64,000 nucleotides of DNA from NCBI GenBank assembly GCA_035610365.1, contig CM069432.1, positions 238,356,104 through 238,420,103 on the forward strand, written 5' to 3'. The notes under the pieces were generated by a model that was not told where the DNA came from, searched no databases, and was given only the letters and a program-made list of their open reading frames with translations. The DNA comes from Aquatica leii. Its lineage: Eukaryota; Arthropoda; Insecta; Coleoptera; Lampyridae. A program made the position numbers and the translations under genes. How positions within the stretch are numbered: position 1 is the first letter of the stretch; every line of letters starts with the position of its first letter. Of this stretch, positions 22,171-35,039 are shown in pieces.

Positions 22171-24249
22171 ATAACTTTTAAAAATACAACAATATTCAAT
22201 GTAGATTGTAGAACAAAGTAAAAATTACTAATAATATTATTTTTAATTATGGGAAGATTAAAACGAAACTTTTTTGATTATAAATTTAAGGGAATAAGTC
22301 ACAAAAGTAACACTTCATAAGAATCACCCAAAAATAGATAAGTACAAAATTATAACAGTAATCAAAATTTGTTAAAAATAAAAAAATTGAAATTAAGTGA
22401 GCTAACCAATTGCAAAATTAGATAACATGATAATACTTTTGTTTCCTTAATTTTTTATTATTAATTTCTGATTTTATATTATATATATTTACGTTTTCGC
22501 TGCTTACTTTGATGATTTCAGATATTTTACGTAGACAACGATCTGTATAGTACACAGTTAAGTGCAGTTTCAAACTTAACTTTGTACGAATGATTTCATT
22601 CCAATTTAAACGTGCAAGTGCAGTTTGTAAACTTAAGAAAAAAAGTAGTAACATATGTATTTATATTTATATAATTTGTTCTAAAATTTTACCTAAGGTA
22701 GGTAGTGTTAAGCCAGATGTTAACGTTTGTCTTTTTTATTTGTAACTGATGTTTTAATTGACAAAATTAAAACTATACAGAACAAAATTGTTTGAAGGAT
22801 TTTGTATCTAAGCAGATACGTCATTTTTATTTTGGCACTAATAACTAAACATTCAACTTATAAAAATGTATCAGGGACAAGTCTTTCAAATGTTTATTTC
22901 GTGGTGACATTTAATTTCTTGTTTTATTTGTTCTGCGTTTATCAGTCTTGTAGATGTGTTTGCCAACAGTTGCACTTTTATTGTTACTACGTTACTACTT
23001 TTATTATCACTGTAAAATAACGTTGTTATAAACAATTTTAATTTGCTTTCTGCATATTTTAAACTAAAATGAGTTTCTCTAAATTTTATTTATTTGTAAA
23101 TCTAACTAATAAGAAGTTGATTACTATTGTTTTATTTAACAAGTTTGTTGAGATTTTACACTATTTAATTAACTTTAATTATTAAATTTTTTTAAAAATA
23201 TTAATCAATTACAGCTTCCAAAATTAACCCATTTATACTTTATAATTATATATGAAAACATGAATGTTTTAATTACCGTTGTGACAAAATAAGAAATTAT
23301 AAAAAAAATTGTATTGCAGGCTTTCGTTGCAATTAACCGTTAAATTAATTATTTGAGAATGATAAAAATTAGGTATTAAACCAGATTAAGTTATTAAACT
23401 GCTAATACTAAAATAAAATTTTCCGTGCTTAAATCTACAGGTTAAAAATGGATTAGTTTTATTCGGTTAAGCTTTAAAAAAGGTTCAAACAAAAGCTCCT
23501 GTTGAAAGATTTTCCATAAATATAGTTTTCATAAGATATGGGAGAATTGGAGCTTGTAAAACGAAGCACGAACTTTAAGGCTAAGGGTGAAAAACGTGAA
23601 AGATATCAGTTAAAATCATTTTAGAATTTATTTTGTACTAATAATGCACAAGCCGTATTTGTATTTAACGTTGTACGTTTTTAAATTTCAAAGTTTTAAT
23701 GGCAAGAGTTGCAAGTTTTAATGTAGATACGTGAAAAGAAATCAGAAATTTGAATGTTTAGATTAAAGGAACGTGTATAATCAAGTGACCTCTTTCATGT
23801 TACCACACATTAAATATAAATGAAGTAATTTTGGTACAAAATTCAATCCAACGTTTTCTTTCTATTTGCTTTTAAAATTCTGAAAACGTGATGTAGAGAG
23901 AGCATAACAAATGGGCAAAACGAAGATTACATGAGAAGTTGTCCGCGGAGTGTTTGCAAATCAATATTTACAAAATAAAACAAAAAAACTCTTGATGTGA
24001 AAGCCATTACCCTGAAATATTCATGTTCGTGTCGACATTGAGTATCCGATGGATGTAAAGTGGTTGTTTCTACTACCGGGGTTCGAATTCCGTAATGGCA
24101 CGGACGGGTAAATGTTACAAACACCCCGGACGCCGCCTCGTCACCCCGTAAATTCTTGTCGTGTGCTTGCTTAGCTTGATTTACTTTCAACACGCATAGA
24201 ACTAGTTATTTATATATTCATCTATCGGATCAGACTCTTGTATTTTATA
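22171..24249. other. AT-rich non-coding stretch
   Basis: No recognised coding or repeat. The 88-codon minus frame at 23927-24193 is in a slightly more GC-rich patch but matches nothing I know. A GGTTCGAATTCC box at about 24080 lacks a matching A box. Confidence 0.4.
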
Positions 24250-24478
24250 TTAAAACTTATTTCGCACACAAAATATTTCGCTACACGTACTAGCAAAAAA
24301 GAGCGGAAATAAATTAATTCTATCATAAAAAATGCTACCGACAGATTTATAGTTCTTTTTTTTCTTTTCTACTTTACGTTGAAACCCACATGCAGATCTT
24401 CTCTTTTCGGATTTTAAGTAAATCGCTGTAGGAGTCCCAATACTCCCATTTGATTCAGTGTTAGATTCAACTTCGGGC
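24250..24478 (-). CDS. Possible last coding exon of an unknown host gene
   Basis: On the minus strand a pyrimidine-rich stretch ends ...TTCCAATTTATTTCAG at 24479, a good splice acceptor, followed by an open frame of 75 codons to TAA at 24250. The peptide begins PEVESNTESNGSIGTPTAIY and continues KSEKRRSACGFQRKVEKKKKNYK, a composition more like a soluble Ser/Lys-rich protein than AT-rich noise. It has no ATG, so it would have to be spliced to an upstream exon, which I did not find. It matches no transposon family I know. It could be a chance open frame; an internal donor (GTCGGTAGCAT) near 24330 is also possible. Confidence 0.25.
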
Positions 24479-24480
24479 CT

Positions 24481-25681
24481 GAAATAAATTGGAATTTTTT
24501 AGAAACAATTTTACGGTAGTTGACTATTCGAATGTTGTTACACTTGTAGATTGCCAATTATACTCCGATACTACCACTTGATAACAATTATTTTAAAATG
24601 CGGATTTGTTTGTTTTTAATTTTCAATTTAAAACCGACGGCATTACAAAAACTATCACTTGAATATTCATCGTTCGCGTTCCATTGCTGGAGTTTACTAA
24701 CTTAATTTAAAAAATCAACTGTATTGATTTATTTTATATTATTTTCGGTCTTTTATACTTTTTATATGTTTCTCTATTATGCAGTCTACTCAATTTTAAG
24801 TTTAAATAAAAACATATACGATAACAAAAAATATATGTAAATATCAACGTTTCCCAATGAACTCTTAAATAATTTTAAGTCAAGTATAAATCAAAACTAC
24901 TAGGTGTCTTACTAATATTTTTCATAATCGGTCTGAAGCTTTTAAAACATATAACAGTGATTCTGATCAAATCCATTACTATAACTTTTTGATTCACACA
25001 AAATAGTTTTATTATAGTGTTTAGTGTTTGTTATTACGAGTTAATTAAATCTTATATTACGTGAAACATAAATTAAATAAATGTATTTTTAACAACATTA
25101 TAAGATTGATGTCTTATTGAAGAAGGTAGGTTTTTTTCGGTTCAAAGGTTTAAAAGTCAAAGGAGCTGCCTTGAATAATAAATAAGATGTCAATAGAACT
25201 AATATTTTCTTAAAAACGTTTCACTTTAGTATTAATGGACTGATTATTGTATATTTGTAACAAATTTCTTCGTTTGCTAATAAAGTAGTTTGTTAGAGCT
25301 CGGTATATAAGTAATGATGTTAATGTATGGAAAAATGCTGATTGTATTTCTACTTAAAACTGAATTAAGAAACGGTCAAGTATTATTATTTTAATATTAG
25401 AATTAAAAAAATTGTTCTGTAAAAAAATAAAACCTTTTTTGATTAGTGTTAATAGTCACAAAAACGGTTTTTTCTTGTTTTTCAGATTGGTCAATAATGT
25501 ACAATGTTTGTATTTTGCCAACAGTTTTGACTGAGATTCAGAAATCGTCAGTGATAAATATAACTTAAGCTTATAAACATGCAATGTTAAAATAATTATG
25601 TTTATAAATTTGATTGAGTTCATACTTTATTTTTGGCGAGTAAAGACGTTAACTTATGCGCTAGAGGTGATCACGAATACT
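24481..25681. other. AT-rich non-coding stretch
   Basis: Nothing recognised. If the exon at 24250-24478 is real, this would be its upstream intron. Confidence 0.35.
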
Positions 25682-25688
25682 CAGGCCC

Positions 25689-25725
25689 GCGCCTAGCACT
25701 TTTGGCGCCTAGCACTTTTGGCGCC
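25689..25725. repeat. 16-bp tandem duplication in hAT terminus
   Basis: GCGCCTAGCACTTTTG occurs twice head to tail and is followed by a third GCGCC. It sits 7 bp inside the hAT end at 25682. Confidence 0.8.
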
Positions 25726-25984
25726 CTTGTGCAAATAATTTTAAAAAGTATTTTCATACATTTATTTTCATTTTTATATTTTACAAGTACAAGCAATAAG
25801 CCATACAAGTATTTTTTTAATGAGGTACATAACATAATTATAAACACTAAACTAAAAAAAATATTCAAAACATTAAAAATACTCGTTTATATATCACAGG
25901 ACGAAATTGATCGACATATAAAAACAAAACAATATATTATTTTAATAATGCAACATGTCACCTTTTAAAGGTTAATATCCAGGT

Positions 25985-27200
25985 ATTAGGTATTGTTATT
26001 AATATTTTAGCTAAGTGAATTGAGTTTTCCGTGCTTTAATTTTTGCAAATTGTTTAATTTAATCTTCGGTGTCTAATTCTTTTAGCTGGTCCGTTTCTAT
26101 TGCAATGATAGCAAGATTACTTAGTCGGTTTTGTCCCATAGTCGATATTTTTTTTTATTTTGAGTTTTGAAAAAGATCGTTCTGCGGTAGAAACGGAAAC
26201 CGGCATTGTTAATAAATTACGAAGTATTATGCTCGTATTAGGAAAATAATCCACTAAGTTGTTAATTTTTATATAATTTAAAGTTTCTTCTGCAGACGTA
26301 ATAACTTTGTTTCATCAAAATTTTGTAAATATTGCAATTTTTTAACAAGTTCCTCGGCAGTTATGTCTCGTTCATTGCGAGTTTTGTCGTTTAATAAACT
26401 TTCAACTTTTTGACATAATTGTAATTGTTCGTTTTCAGAATAATTTTTTAATTTATCAATATTTCATAAAAACGCGAAATTATTAGAGCAAGAAGAAAGT
26501 AATCAGAATCCCTCATCCACTGATGTTATGATTACATCTAGAGCATTAAAAACACAATCAATTTAAATTTAAAGTTTCGTCGTGGATCGGTCCATCGTGA
26601 CATTCATAATCAAAATAAAGCTCGCGGAGAAATCCAAAATTTTTTTTTGTAGACCGTAACGCCTACCACGCATATTTGCTCCATTGTCGTAACTCTGGAC
26701 CTGCAAATCGTTACTATTTAAGCCTTCTTTCTCTAACGCCGACAAAAGAAATTTTGTCAAGCCTTCACCCGACACATCTATAGGAAAAAATAATAAAAAA
26801 ATGTTCTTCTATACTATTTCTCGTGCTCTTATATCTTATATCAATTCTGTGCATTTTAAAAACATATTATTGTTTTTCTCAAACAACTTATTGCTACTTC
26901 CTCGAAAAGATAAATTTTGCTGACCTAAAAACTGAAATACGTAGAAAACTCTTTCTATAACAACTTGCCAGTATCTAGTTTCTCCGTTTATTACATTTTG
27001 ATACTTGTTTCAAGTACAGATTCAGAATATTGGGATTCAGTTGTATTATTGTTATTATTCATATTTTGCAATGTAGACTCGGGTTTTGAAAAAAAAGTGC
27101 GTAATTTTGACATGGTTTTCCAGTTCTTCCTCTCTTTTTCTTTTCTTCTTTTTTCTGACATCCTGTATACTCTAAAAAAAATAATACGTAAGTAAACAAA
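25985..27200 (-). pseudogene. hAT transposase remnant (DUF4371 and C-terminal region)
   Basis: Minus strand. The N-terminus begins near 27160 with ATG after a TTTTTTAG-type acceptor (MSEKRRKEKERKNWKTMSKL), followed by RTFFSKPESTLQNMNNNN. The DUF4371 core is at 26775-26569 (GLNSNDLQVQSYDNGANMRG followed by YGLQKKIL), matching the family's GYDNGANMKG box. The C-terminal part at about 26560-26050 holds SVDEGF...LSSCSNNFAFL, then KLTTWIIF..., NDLFQNSK and STMGQNRLSNLAIIAIETDQ, the hAT dimerisation region. The zinc-finger part between 26960 and 26780 is largely gone. Several frame breaks; inactive. Confidence 0.75.
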
Positions 27201-27210
27201 TTGACAAATT

Positions 27211-27539
27211 ATTCATAAAAAATGGAAATGCTTCGACGTCTCAAACTCAAACTCGAAAGTATTTTCTCAACATTACTTATTTCAAAACTTATAAATTTTT
27301 ATAAATAGTAATATTAGTGCTTATCAATTATTCTGTTTGAATTTACTTTAATTAACAATGATGTTTATGTAATCAAATATAAAAAGATTTTTGAGATGCA
27401 AGTTTTTAATGTTTTAATAAATTTTAAATGAACTCATCTTAATTTACAACACAAAACACTATAAAGTCTGTAAAACTAAAAAAAACGAAAGTATCGAAAG
27501 CAGATATTTTTTACCCCATGCACCTTTTCACTTCGCTAA
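27211..27539. other. Leader side of the hAT copy, non-coding
   Basis: AT-rich, no coding seen. Probably hAT leader or intron. The far hAT terminus (expected CCTG on the plus strand) was not found. Confidence 0.35.
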
Positions 27540-27660
27540 GTTAATTACTCACCTGCGGTTTTTCCACAAAGAGAATCGCAGATATCCGTCTATAATGAAC
27601 ACAAGATATTCTAATAGCTAACTAGTAAGTAAATAGCAAACAGTAATAAATAAGAAGCGT

Positions 27661-27810
27661 TGTTAAGTATTAAGTTAAACGTGGCAACAGCGCAGAACGC
27701 ATGACGAGTTACAGTCATGATAGTAGATCACGAATTGTAATATAATGTTAATGTTTAAATAAACACAATTAAAAACTAAAGTATGTTTTATATGTAACAT
27801 AAACATGACA
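27661..27810 (+). repeat. 5' LTR of the Gypsy element
   Basis: About 150 bp, starts TGTTAAG and ends ACATGACA. Matches 33969-34116 at about 97%. Preceded by the target duplicate GCGT. Confidence 0.9.
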
Positions 27811-27974
27811 TGGCGCTGCGAACATAAACAAATTTAAACTATATAAATAAAAAGTACGAAAAAAATAAATAATTAAAATTTAAAAAAAAATGGCGGCAAT
27901 ACAACCCTTAAGCATAGATGGAAACGTAGCAGAAAACTGGAGAACGTGGATAGGTAGATTTAAAGTATACTTAA

Positions 27975-30142
27975 CCTTCCGTTACCCGCGTGTTGGTCTC
28001 TCAGACCGACAGAAACCGAGTTTTTGAATATCGATTCGATTTCGTGCGGTATCGGTTTCTCTCTCGGTGTACCTTCCCAACTAACGGTTATTCATCAGTG
28101 TGCAAACATAGTGCAATTTGTGTGCAGTGGTTTTCATTTTATTGCGTATTTCGGACTGTGAAACCGACACGGGTATTTGTGCAACATAATTTTTGTTCAA
28201 CATTTTTTTGTAAATAACTATTGGTAAGTTCCTAGTCTTTAATTCTATTTTCAAATTGTTTTTAAATTTGGCCCGTATTAGATATGGGTTCGTATGAGGA
28301 AGGACAAGAAAGATTACGGAAACTAATGGAAGAAATAGACTTAGAGGAAAATATAATATATGATGACGAAGCGGATGAAGATGAAGAGGATATCCTTGAG
28401 GTACAAGAAGAAAATAGAGAGGAAAGCGAGCAAGAGAGACAGAGAATTTGAAGAAAAAACAACTAGTACAAGAAATCGTTTTGTTGGTAAAGATAAAAAA
28501 TGCAAATGGCTAAAACACGTAGCAGTCAAGACTGTTAGAACAAGAAAAGAAAACATTGTAAAAATTGTTCCTGCTTCAAGATTACCTACCCGGGGCCTAA
28601 AAACTTCATTGGAAATTTGGCAATATTTTTTTGATGGTCCAATGCTAGAAATAATTTCAAGCTTTTATTGGGCTGCTATATTATGCTGGAATGCTAAAAG
28701 GTAACCGATTGAATACCGATGAATTATGGAAAACTGACGGTTCAGGAGTAGAAATTTTTAGACTTACCATGTCGAAAAATCGCTTCCATTTTCTCCTGCA
28801 AGCTATAAGGTTCGACGACAAAGCTACAAGAGAGGAGAGAAAAAATATTGACAAGCTTGCTGCAATAAGAGAGCTTTTCGATTTATTTGTAGTCCATTGC
28901 AAGGAAGGTTACAGTATGTCGGAATTTGTTACCATAGATGAAAAATTAGAAGGATTTAGAGGTAAATGTAACTTTCGTCAATACATTCCCTCTAAACCCA
29001 ATAAATATGGAATAAAAATTTTTGCACTATCAGATTCAAAAATGTATTACACTGGAAATATGGAGGTGTATGTTGGTTTACAACCAGAAGGGCCCTATCG
29101 TGTTAGTAATAGCGCAGAACCACTTGTCAAAAGACTTTGCGAATATATTCGCAGTTATGGGAGAAATGTTACAATGGATAACTTCTTCACTAGTATTCCT
29201 TTGGTGGAAGATTTGTGTAAAAACTACAATTTGACAGTTGTTGGCACACTACGAAAGAACAAAAAGGAGCTACCTTTAGAATTTTCTCGGCCGTTAAACC
29301 GACCTGCACATTCTAGTATGTTTTGTTTCCGGCCAATATGCACATTGGTGTCCTATATACCACGTAAGGGAAAGAACGTTCTTCTATTGTCAAGTCTTCA
29401 TCACGACGATGAAATTGATACTACTTTAAATAAGCCAGAGATTATCACCATGTATAATGACACAAAGGGAGGAGTTGACGTAGTCGATAAGTTGTGTGCA
29501 TCATACAACTGTGCAAGAAATACCAATCGTTGGCCAATGGTGATCTTTTATGCCATGCTTAATGTTACTGGGATCAATTCCCTTGTTATATTTAGTGCCA
29601 ACAACCCTAAAACAGATATGAGAAGACGGGAATTTATACGAAATCTCTCGTTTGAACTAATAACTCCACATCTAAGGACAAGAGCCGCAGACACACATAT
29701 TCCAAGATTACTTCGGGCAAGGATCCAGGAAATTTGCAAAATAGAAGAAGACATGGGGAGTTCTCAGAGTTTATCAGCACCTGGCCGTTGCTATTATTGC
29801 TCCTCAAAAAAAAACCGGAAAACAAAATATTTCTGTAAGACTTGTAAGAGGTTTATGTGCTTAGAACACGTAATAGTAGAATTTTATTTTTTAAAACCAT
29901 AAAAAATGGACTTGAATAAAGTTTAATTATATACTAACGTTTTTTTTCGTATTAAACTAAAAATATTACTCACTTATTTTGTAACTGCATCATTTTGCTA
30001 GAAAGGAGTTGTCAATGTACTTACTTCGTTAATGTTCAATAAAATATTAAAAATTGTAACAGCTTCTATGATTTACGAGAGGGCGGTCTCTCGGACCGTC
30101 ACGGGTATTGGTGTTTCAAATATTCACGCGGGTGACGGAAGG
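27975..30142 (+). mobile_element. piggyBac element pB3 inserted in the Gypsy gag region
   Basis: Bounded by TTAA (27971-27974 and 30143-30146). Terminal inverted repeats CCTTCCGTTACCCGCG on the left and CCTTCCGTCACCCGCG (reversed) on the right match at 15 of 16. Subterminal near-palindromes GGTCTCTCAGACC on the left and GGTCTCTCGGACC on the right lie 8 bp and about 40 bp from the repeats. Total length 2168 bp. It must be younger than the Gypsy element. Confidence 0.95.
28284..29902 (+). pseudogene. piggyBac transposase of pB3, mostly preserved
   Basis: Transposase with the three catalytic Asp residues in place: FVTIDEKLEGFRGKCNF (about 28935), NVTMDNFFTSIPLVEDL (about 29175) and DTKGGVDVVDKLCASYN (about 29475). 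It ends in a cysteine-rich finger CYYCSSKKNRKTKYFCKTC, then CLEH. The 403-codon frame 28691-29902 is open. Upstream, the start at 28284 (MGSYEEGQERLRKLMEEID, acidic) runs to a stop near 28450 and the frame shifts to the KTSLEIWQYFFDGPMLEI segment (28590-28650). There a deletion joins it to AFIGLLYYAGMLKGN, removing the stretch usually found before that box. A likely 58-bp leader intron precedes the start (GTAAGT at 28224, TTAG at 28278-28281). Probably inactive, but the catalytic half is intact. Confidence 0.9.
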
Positions 30143-33100
30143 TTAAAAGCTACAGAACTGGATAAAAAACCAGAAGATTTGCAATGTTCACAGTTGTTAC
30201 ACTTAATTGGAGAACATTGCTACAAAATATATACTACGTTCAAGCTATTAGAAGACGAACAAAACAAATTGGAACCGCTAATTGAAAAATTCGAAAAACA
30301 CTTTCTGCCACAAGAAAATACAACATATGAGAGATACAAATTTTTCATGTTGAAACAAGAGACATCATCGATCGAACGATACATCACAAATTTAAAAAAT
30401 CAATCGAGTAAATGCAAATTCAAGAACTTGACCGAAGACTTAATTAAAACTGCTATCATATGTGGCATAAACAGTACAGAACTACGTGAAAAGTTAGTAC
30501 AAAATGATAATGCCAAGTTAAATGAAATAGCAAACATGTGCACCATTTTTGAAAATTCAAAACAACAAAGTCGTACGATGGAGAACGTGGCTGAAAAAAC
30601 ATCAGACGACATAGTAAATAAGAAGAAGAACGCTATCAGCAATATAGAAGAAACCGTACACCGAGTAGAGCAAGACCAGTAAGCCGGGGAAGAGATGCAA
30701 GTCGATGTTGTTATAAATGTGGTCAACAACACAGTAGATATAAATGCCCAGCCTACAGAAAAGTATGTAATAATTGTAAGAAACTAAATCATTTCACAAA
30801 TATGTGTAAGTATAAAATAAATAGATTAAGTAATTTGCAATGTAATAATATAGAGGTAGAAAATGATGATGAATTATTTGTTGGATCTATAAACGAAATT
30901 ACGAATATAAATCAAACGGTAAGCAAAAGTTGGTATGCTGAACTTGAAATAAAGGATGTGAAATTATCATTTAGAATTGATACAGGTGCTGTAGTCAACA
31001 TACTGCCTATTAACTATTTTAAAATGCTTAAATTAAATGAAGATGTTTTAAAAACTACTAAAATGAAATTAACTTCTTATACAGGTAATATGCTTAAAGT
31101 TATAGGAGTATGTCAGCTAGAATGCATCAAAAATAACAACGTTAGTATATTAGACTTTTATGTAGTTAGCACTAAGACACAACCTATAATTGGGTTGCAA
31201 GGCTGTCAGAAAAAAAATCTTGTTCAAAGAGTAGATATTATTAACAGTAATAATGATTATATAGATGTGTTAGATAATTATAATGATTTATTTACTGGTG
31301 TTGGTTGCCTAAATGAAGCATATCACATCAATTTAAAAAATAACGCTGTTCCTAAGGTGTATCCAGTTAGATCGGTGCCACTGGCTATTCAAAACAAATT
31401 AAAAGAAACCTTAGATAACTTAGAGTGCAATAAAATTATTAAAAAAATAAGTAGACCTACAGAATGGTTAAATCAATTAGTCATAGTAAGGAAACCAAAT
31501 AATGAGTTACGAATATGCTTGGATCCAAAACACCTAAATATGTATATAAAAAGAGAATTTTGCCATTTACCTATAATTGAAACAATTACTAGTAAAATAG
31601 CAGGAACTAAAATTTTTAGTGTGTTAGACGCCAGAAATGGATTTTATCAGATCAAGTTAAATGAAGAAAGTTCTCGACTATGTGCGTTTGGTACTTCTTT
31701 CGGGAAATACAAACTTCTGAGATTACCTAACGACATAACATGTGCTTCTGAAGTGTTTCATGAAACTTTTAAGAGTAAGTTCAAAATAGAAGGAGTTGAA
31801 ACTTATGTTGATGATATATTAATTTGGGGAACTACTAAAACAGAACATGATTTAAGATTAAAAGCAGTATTAGAGATTGCCAGAAAAGAAGGCATAAAAT
31901 TTAATAAAAATAAAAGTAAAATAGGAAAAGATTAAATTGTCTACATGGGACATGTTATAAGCAAAGAAGGAGTAGCTCCTCACTATGAAAAAATCAGAGC
32001 AATAATGGAAATGAAAGCCCCTACGAATAAAGTAGAAATACAAAAGGTATTAGGAATTTTAACCTACGTAAGCAAGTTCATTCCAGGATTTACTGTAAAT
32101 ACAGCTCCGCTAAGAGAACTTTTAAGGAAAGACGTTATATTTCATTGGACAGAAAGGCAAGAAGAAGCTTTTAAGATACTAAAACAAAAATTAACAAATA
32201 GTCCAGTGTTACAATTTTACCAGGTAAACAAGGAAACAGTTTTATCAGTAGACGCAAGTCAGGAAGGGTTAGGTGCAGTTTTACTTCAAGACAATCTCCC
32301 TTGTGCGTATGCTTCAAAAGCCTTAACCGAAGTTCAACAACGTTATGCGAGAATCGAAAAGGAATTATTGGCAATATGCTTTGGGTTAGAAAAGTTTCAT
32401 CAATACGTGTATGCAAAGGAAATAATAGTAGAAACTGACCATCAACCACTGATTACAATTTTTAATAAACCGCTTAACAAATGCCCCGCACGTTTACAAC
32501 GTATGATGCTTCAAATACAAAAATATCAAATTAAAATCAAGTATAAACCAGGAAAGCAACAAATCATATCTGACGCCTTATTAAGAGCAAGTGTTAAAGA
32601 TGACACTTTAAGTAAAGAATTTGACGAAGAATTAAACTCACAGGTTTGTTTAATAATGACAAGCATTAATGTCACAGATAGAAAATTAGAAGAAATAAAA
32701 AAACACACTGCTCAAGATACAGAATTGGTAGAATTGAAATAAGTAATAAGAAGTAAATGGAATAAAAACAACAAAAAACAAATGGAGTTCGTAAAAAAAT
32801 ATATGAAATATAAAAATGAACTGACTATAAACGATGAAATAGTATTCAAAGGAAATTGCATAGTGATACCAAAAACATTAAGAAAAGAGATGTTAGGAAT
32901 AATCCATTACAGTCATTTAGGTATGCAAAGGTGCAAACAATTAGCTAAAAAATCTATCTTTTGGATATCGATGAATAATGAAATAGAACAACTAATTAAT
33001 AGTTGCCATCTATGCATGAAATACTCAAGCTCTTAATTGAATGAACCACTGATGTCACATGAAATACCTAAAATACCGTGGTACAAAGTGGGAACAGATA

Positions 33101-33968
33101 TTTTTGAAATCGATGGAAATAAATACTTACTACTAATTGACTATTATTCTAATTATGTGCAAAATAAAAAATTTAAAATCAAATACGTCTAGTGAGAGAG
33201 TTATAAACGCAATAAAATCTACATTTGCTAGATTTGGGATTGCATCTATCATAATTTCTGATGGTGGACCTCAATTCACTTCTAATAATTTTAAATCATT
33301 TTCGAAAGAATGGGACTTCAGACATGTAATCACTTCACCCACAAATGCGCATTCAAATGGCATGGTTGAACGCCATATCCAAACGGTAAAAAAACTAATC
33401 AAAAAAACGCGCGAAGAAGGAAAAGATATTCAATTAGCACTGTTACAGTATCTTAACACGCCAATTAGACCGTTTACACCTAATCAAATATTAATGTCGA
33501 GGAACACCAGATCAAATATGCCTACAGCAATTAAACATTTAGTGCCAACAACAGTAAATTACAAAAAATATAACAATGAATTAGTTAAAAAAAAAAAAGA
33601 CAACAACAATATTATTATAATAGATCATGTAAAAAATTAAACCCATTATTAATCGGAGATAAAGTGTATATACAAACAAAACCGTTTTCAAATTGGTCAT
33701 TAGGGGCAGTGTTAGAAAAATTAGATGTAAAAACGTATAGAGTTAAGTTAAGAAATAATTCGGTACTAGTAAGAAACAGAAAATTTATCAAATTTTATAA
33801 AAACAATGATTACCCTAATAACCCAGTTAGTAAACAAAAACATGTAAGCTTTTCAGATAAAGTAGAAACATTTAATTATTACAACGCGATGGGAATAGCT
33901 AAAATCAATAATCTGTTATATACGAAATACTGTGAAAATGAAACTGTTAAATCACAAACTGAGATAAA

Positions 33969-34116
33969 TGTTAAATATTAAGTTAAACGTAAACAGCGCA
34001 GAACGCATGACGAGTTACAGTCATGATAGTAGATCACGAATTGTAATATAATGTTAATGTTTAAATAAACACAATTAAAAACTAAAGTATGTTTTATGGG
34101 TAACATAAACATGACA
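33969..34116 (+). repeat. 3' LTR of the Gypsy element
   Basis: About 148 bp, starts TGTTAAA and ends ACATGACA, followed by GCGT. Pairs with 27661-27810. Confidence 0.9.
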
Positions 34117-34920
34117 GCGTAAGAGAAGTCCTTACCTTCGATCAGCTGTCAACTGAAATAAATGAAGACGAACATGAACAGAACGAATCTGCTCCTAAGG
34201 AACACCAACCATCACCGATATTTATAGCAGTAGTCAAAAATATCAACCCGCTTACAATACTTCTTAATGAAGTTGCAAAGGATAAATTTAGATTTAAAGC
34301 TTTCGGTAACAATCAAGTAAAAATTCAAAGTGCATCTAGTGAAACCTATTCCATCATTATTAAAGAATTGACCAGTAAAAATACGCAATTTCATATCTAC
34401 AAGTCAAAAGAAACTTTAAAGTAATGATTAAAAATCTATACCACTCAACTGACATTGACGAAATTAAACAAAACCTCAAAAACCTATGGTATCAAGTAGC
34501 GAACGTTTGAAATATTATACATAAACCCTCAAAAAACTCGTTTGCAATGTTCACAGTAATTAAAGCAAAAAGAAAGCAATAAAGAAATCTACAAAATGAA
34601 ATTATTCATGAACACGCATGTAATAATTGAAGCTCCGAATTCTAAGAGGATAATGCCACAGTGTATTAATTACCAGCAATTTTGTCATACCAAAAATTAT
34701 TCCCAGCATACTCCGAGATGCATGAAAACGCACCCAATACTACAAAACGATAGAATGTTCGCAAAAAAATTAAGGACGATCAAGTAGCTTATGTTAACTG
34801 CAAAGGTAACCACCCTGCAAACTACAGAGTGTCATTTACAAACAGCTACAACATGAACTGTACCCGAGATTTAGAGACAATATTTGTATACACCGCCGTA
34901 AATCTTTTTAATCCTTAACT
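34117..34920 (+). pseudogene. Jockey ORF1 remnant with zinc-knuckle region
   Basis: ORF1 of Jockey LINEs encodes an RNA-binding protein with CCHC knuckles. Seen: IFIAVVKNINPLTTLLNEV and FRFKAFGNNQVKIQSASSET (about 34220-34330), YSIIIKELTSKNTQFHIYK, then after frame changes NLYHSTDIDEIKQNLKNL, a knuckle-type region CINYQQFCHTKNYSQHTPRC (about 34660-34725) and VNCKGNHPANYRVSF (about 34795-34835), where the first Cys of GxNHPANY-type knuckles is kept. Stops and frame changes break it into pieces. Its first codons lie left of the Gypsy insertion (about 27590-27660). Confidence 0.75.
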
Positions 34921-35039
34921 ACACAACAGCAGCAGCAAGCGCACGACATAGCAGAATTAAGCAACATGATAAAAACCCTCGTTAGCCAAATGGGGACAAT
35001 CATGAATTCGCTTATCACATTAATAAATTACATAACCGT

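Larger units (their letters stand above)
25682..27210 (-). mobile_element. hAT element (ZMYM1/DUF4371 type), second copy
   Basis: The 3' end of a minus-strand hAT lies at 25682, where the plus strand reads CAGGCCCGCGCCTAGCAC, the CAGG-start and GC-rich leader of this clade. The 5' end is not found; it is probably lost before the Jockey LINE that begins near 27540. A 16-bp unit GCGCCTAGCACTTTTG is duplicated in tandem just inside the end (25689-25720). It carries the transposase remnant described separately. Confidence 0.7.
27661..34116 (+). mobile_element. Gypsy LTR retrotransposon, nearly full length, broken
   Basis: Gypsy/Ty3 element bounded by two short LTRs and a 4-bp GCGT duplication (27657-27660 and 34117-34120). 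Parts: primer-binding region after the 5' LTR (TGGCGCTGCGAAC), gag (from about 27890, interrupted by piggyBac pB3, then about 30147-30810 with a zinc knuckle), protease (about 30930-31050, DTGA), reverse transcriptase (about 31350-31960, YVDDILIWG), RNase H (about 32200-32600), integrase (about 32850-33640, with H2C2 and DDE regions). No envelope gene. Broken: about five breaks besides the insertion. LTRs are about 97% alike, so insertion was fairly recent. Confidence 0.9.

Noticed and set aside
24040-24130. tRNA-derived SINE (GGTTCGAATTCC B-box-like)
   Set aside because: No A box at the right distance and no tRNA-like folding or SINE tail seen.
23927-24193. 88-codon minus-strand gene
   Set aside because: No motif, mixed composition, no exon signals.
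28341-28556. Ser/Phe-rich minus-strand frames
   Set aside because: Shadow of the acidic piggyBac N-terminus.
32171-32449. 92-codon minus-strand frame
   Set aside because: Shadow of the Gypsy RNase H region.
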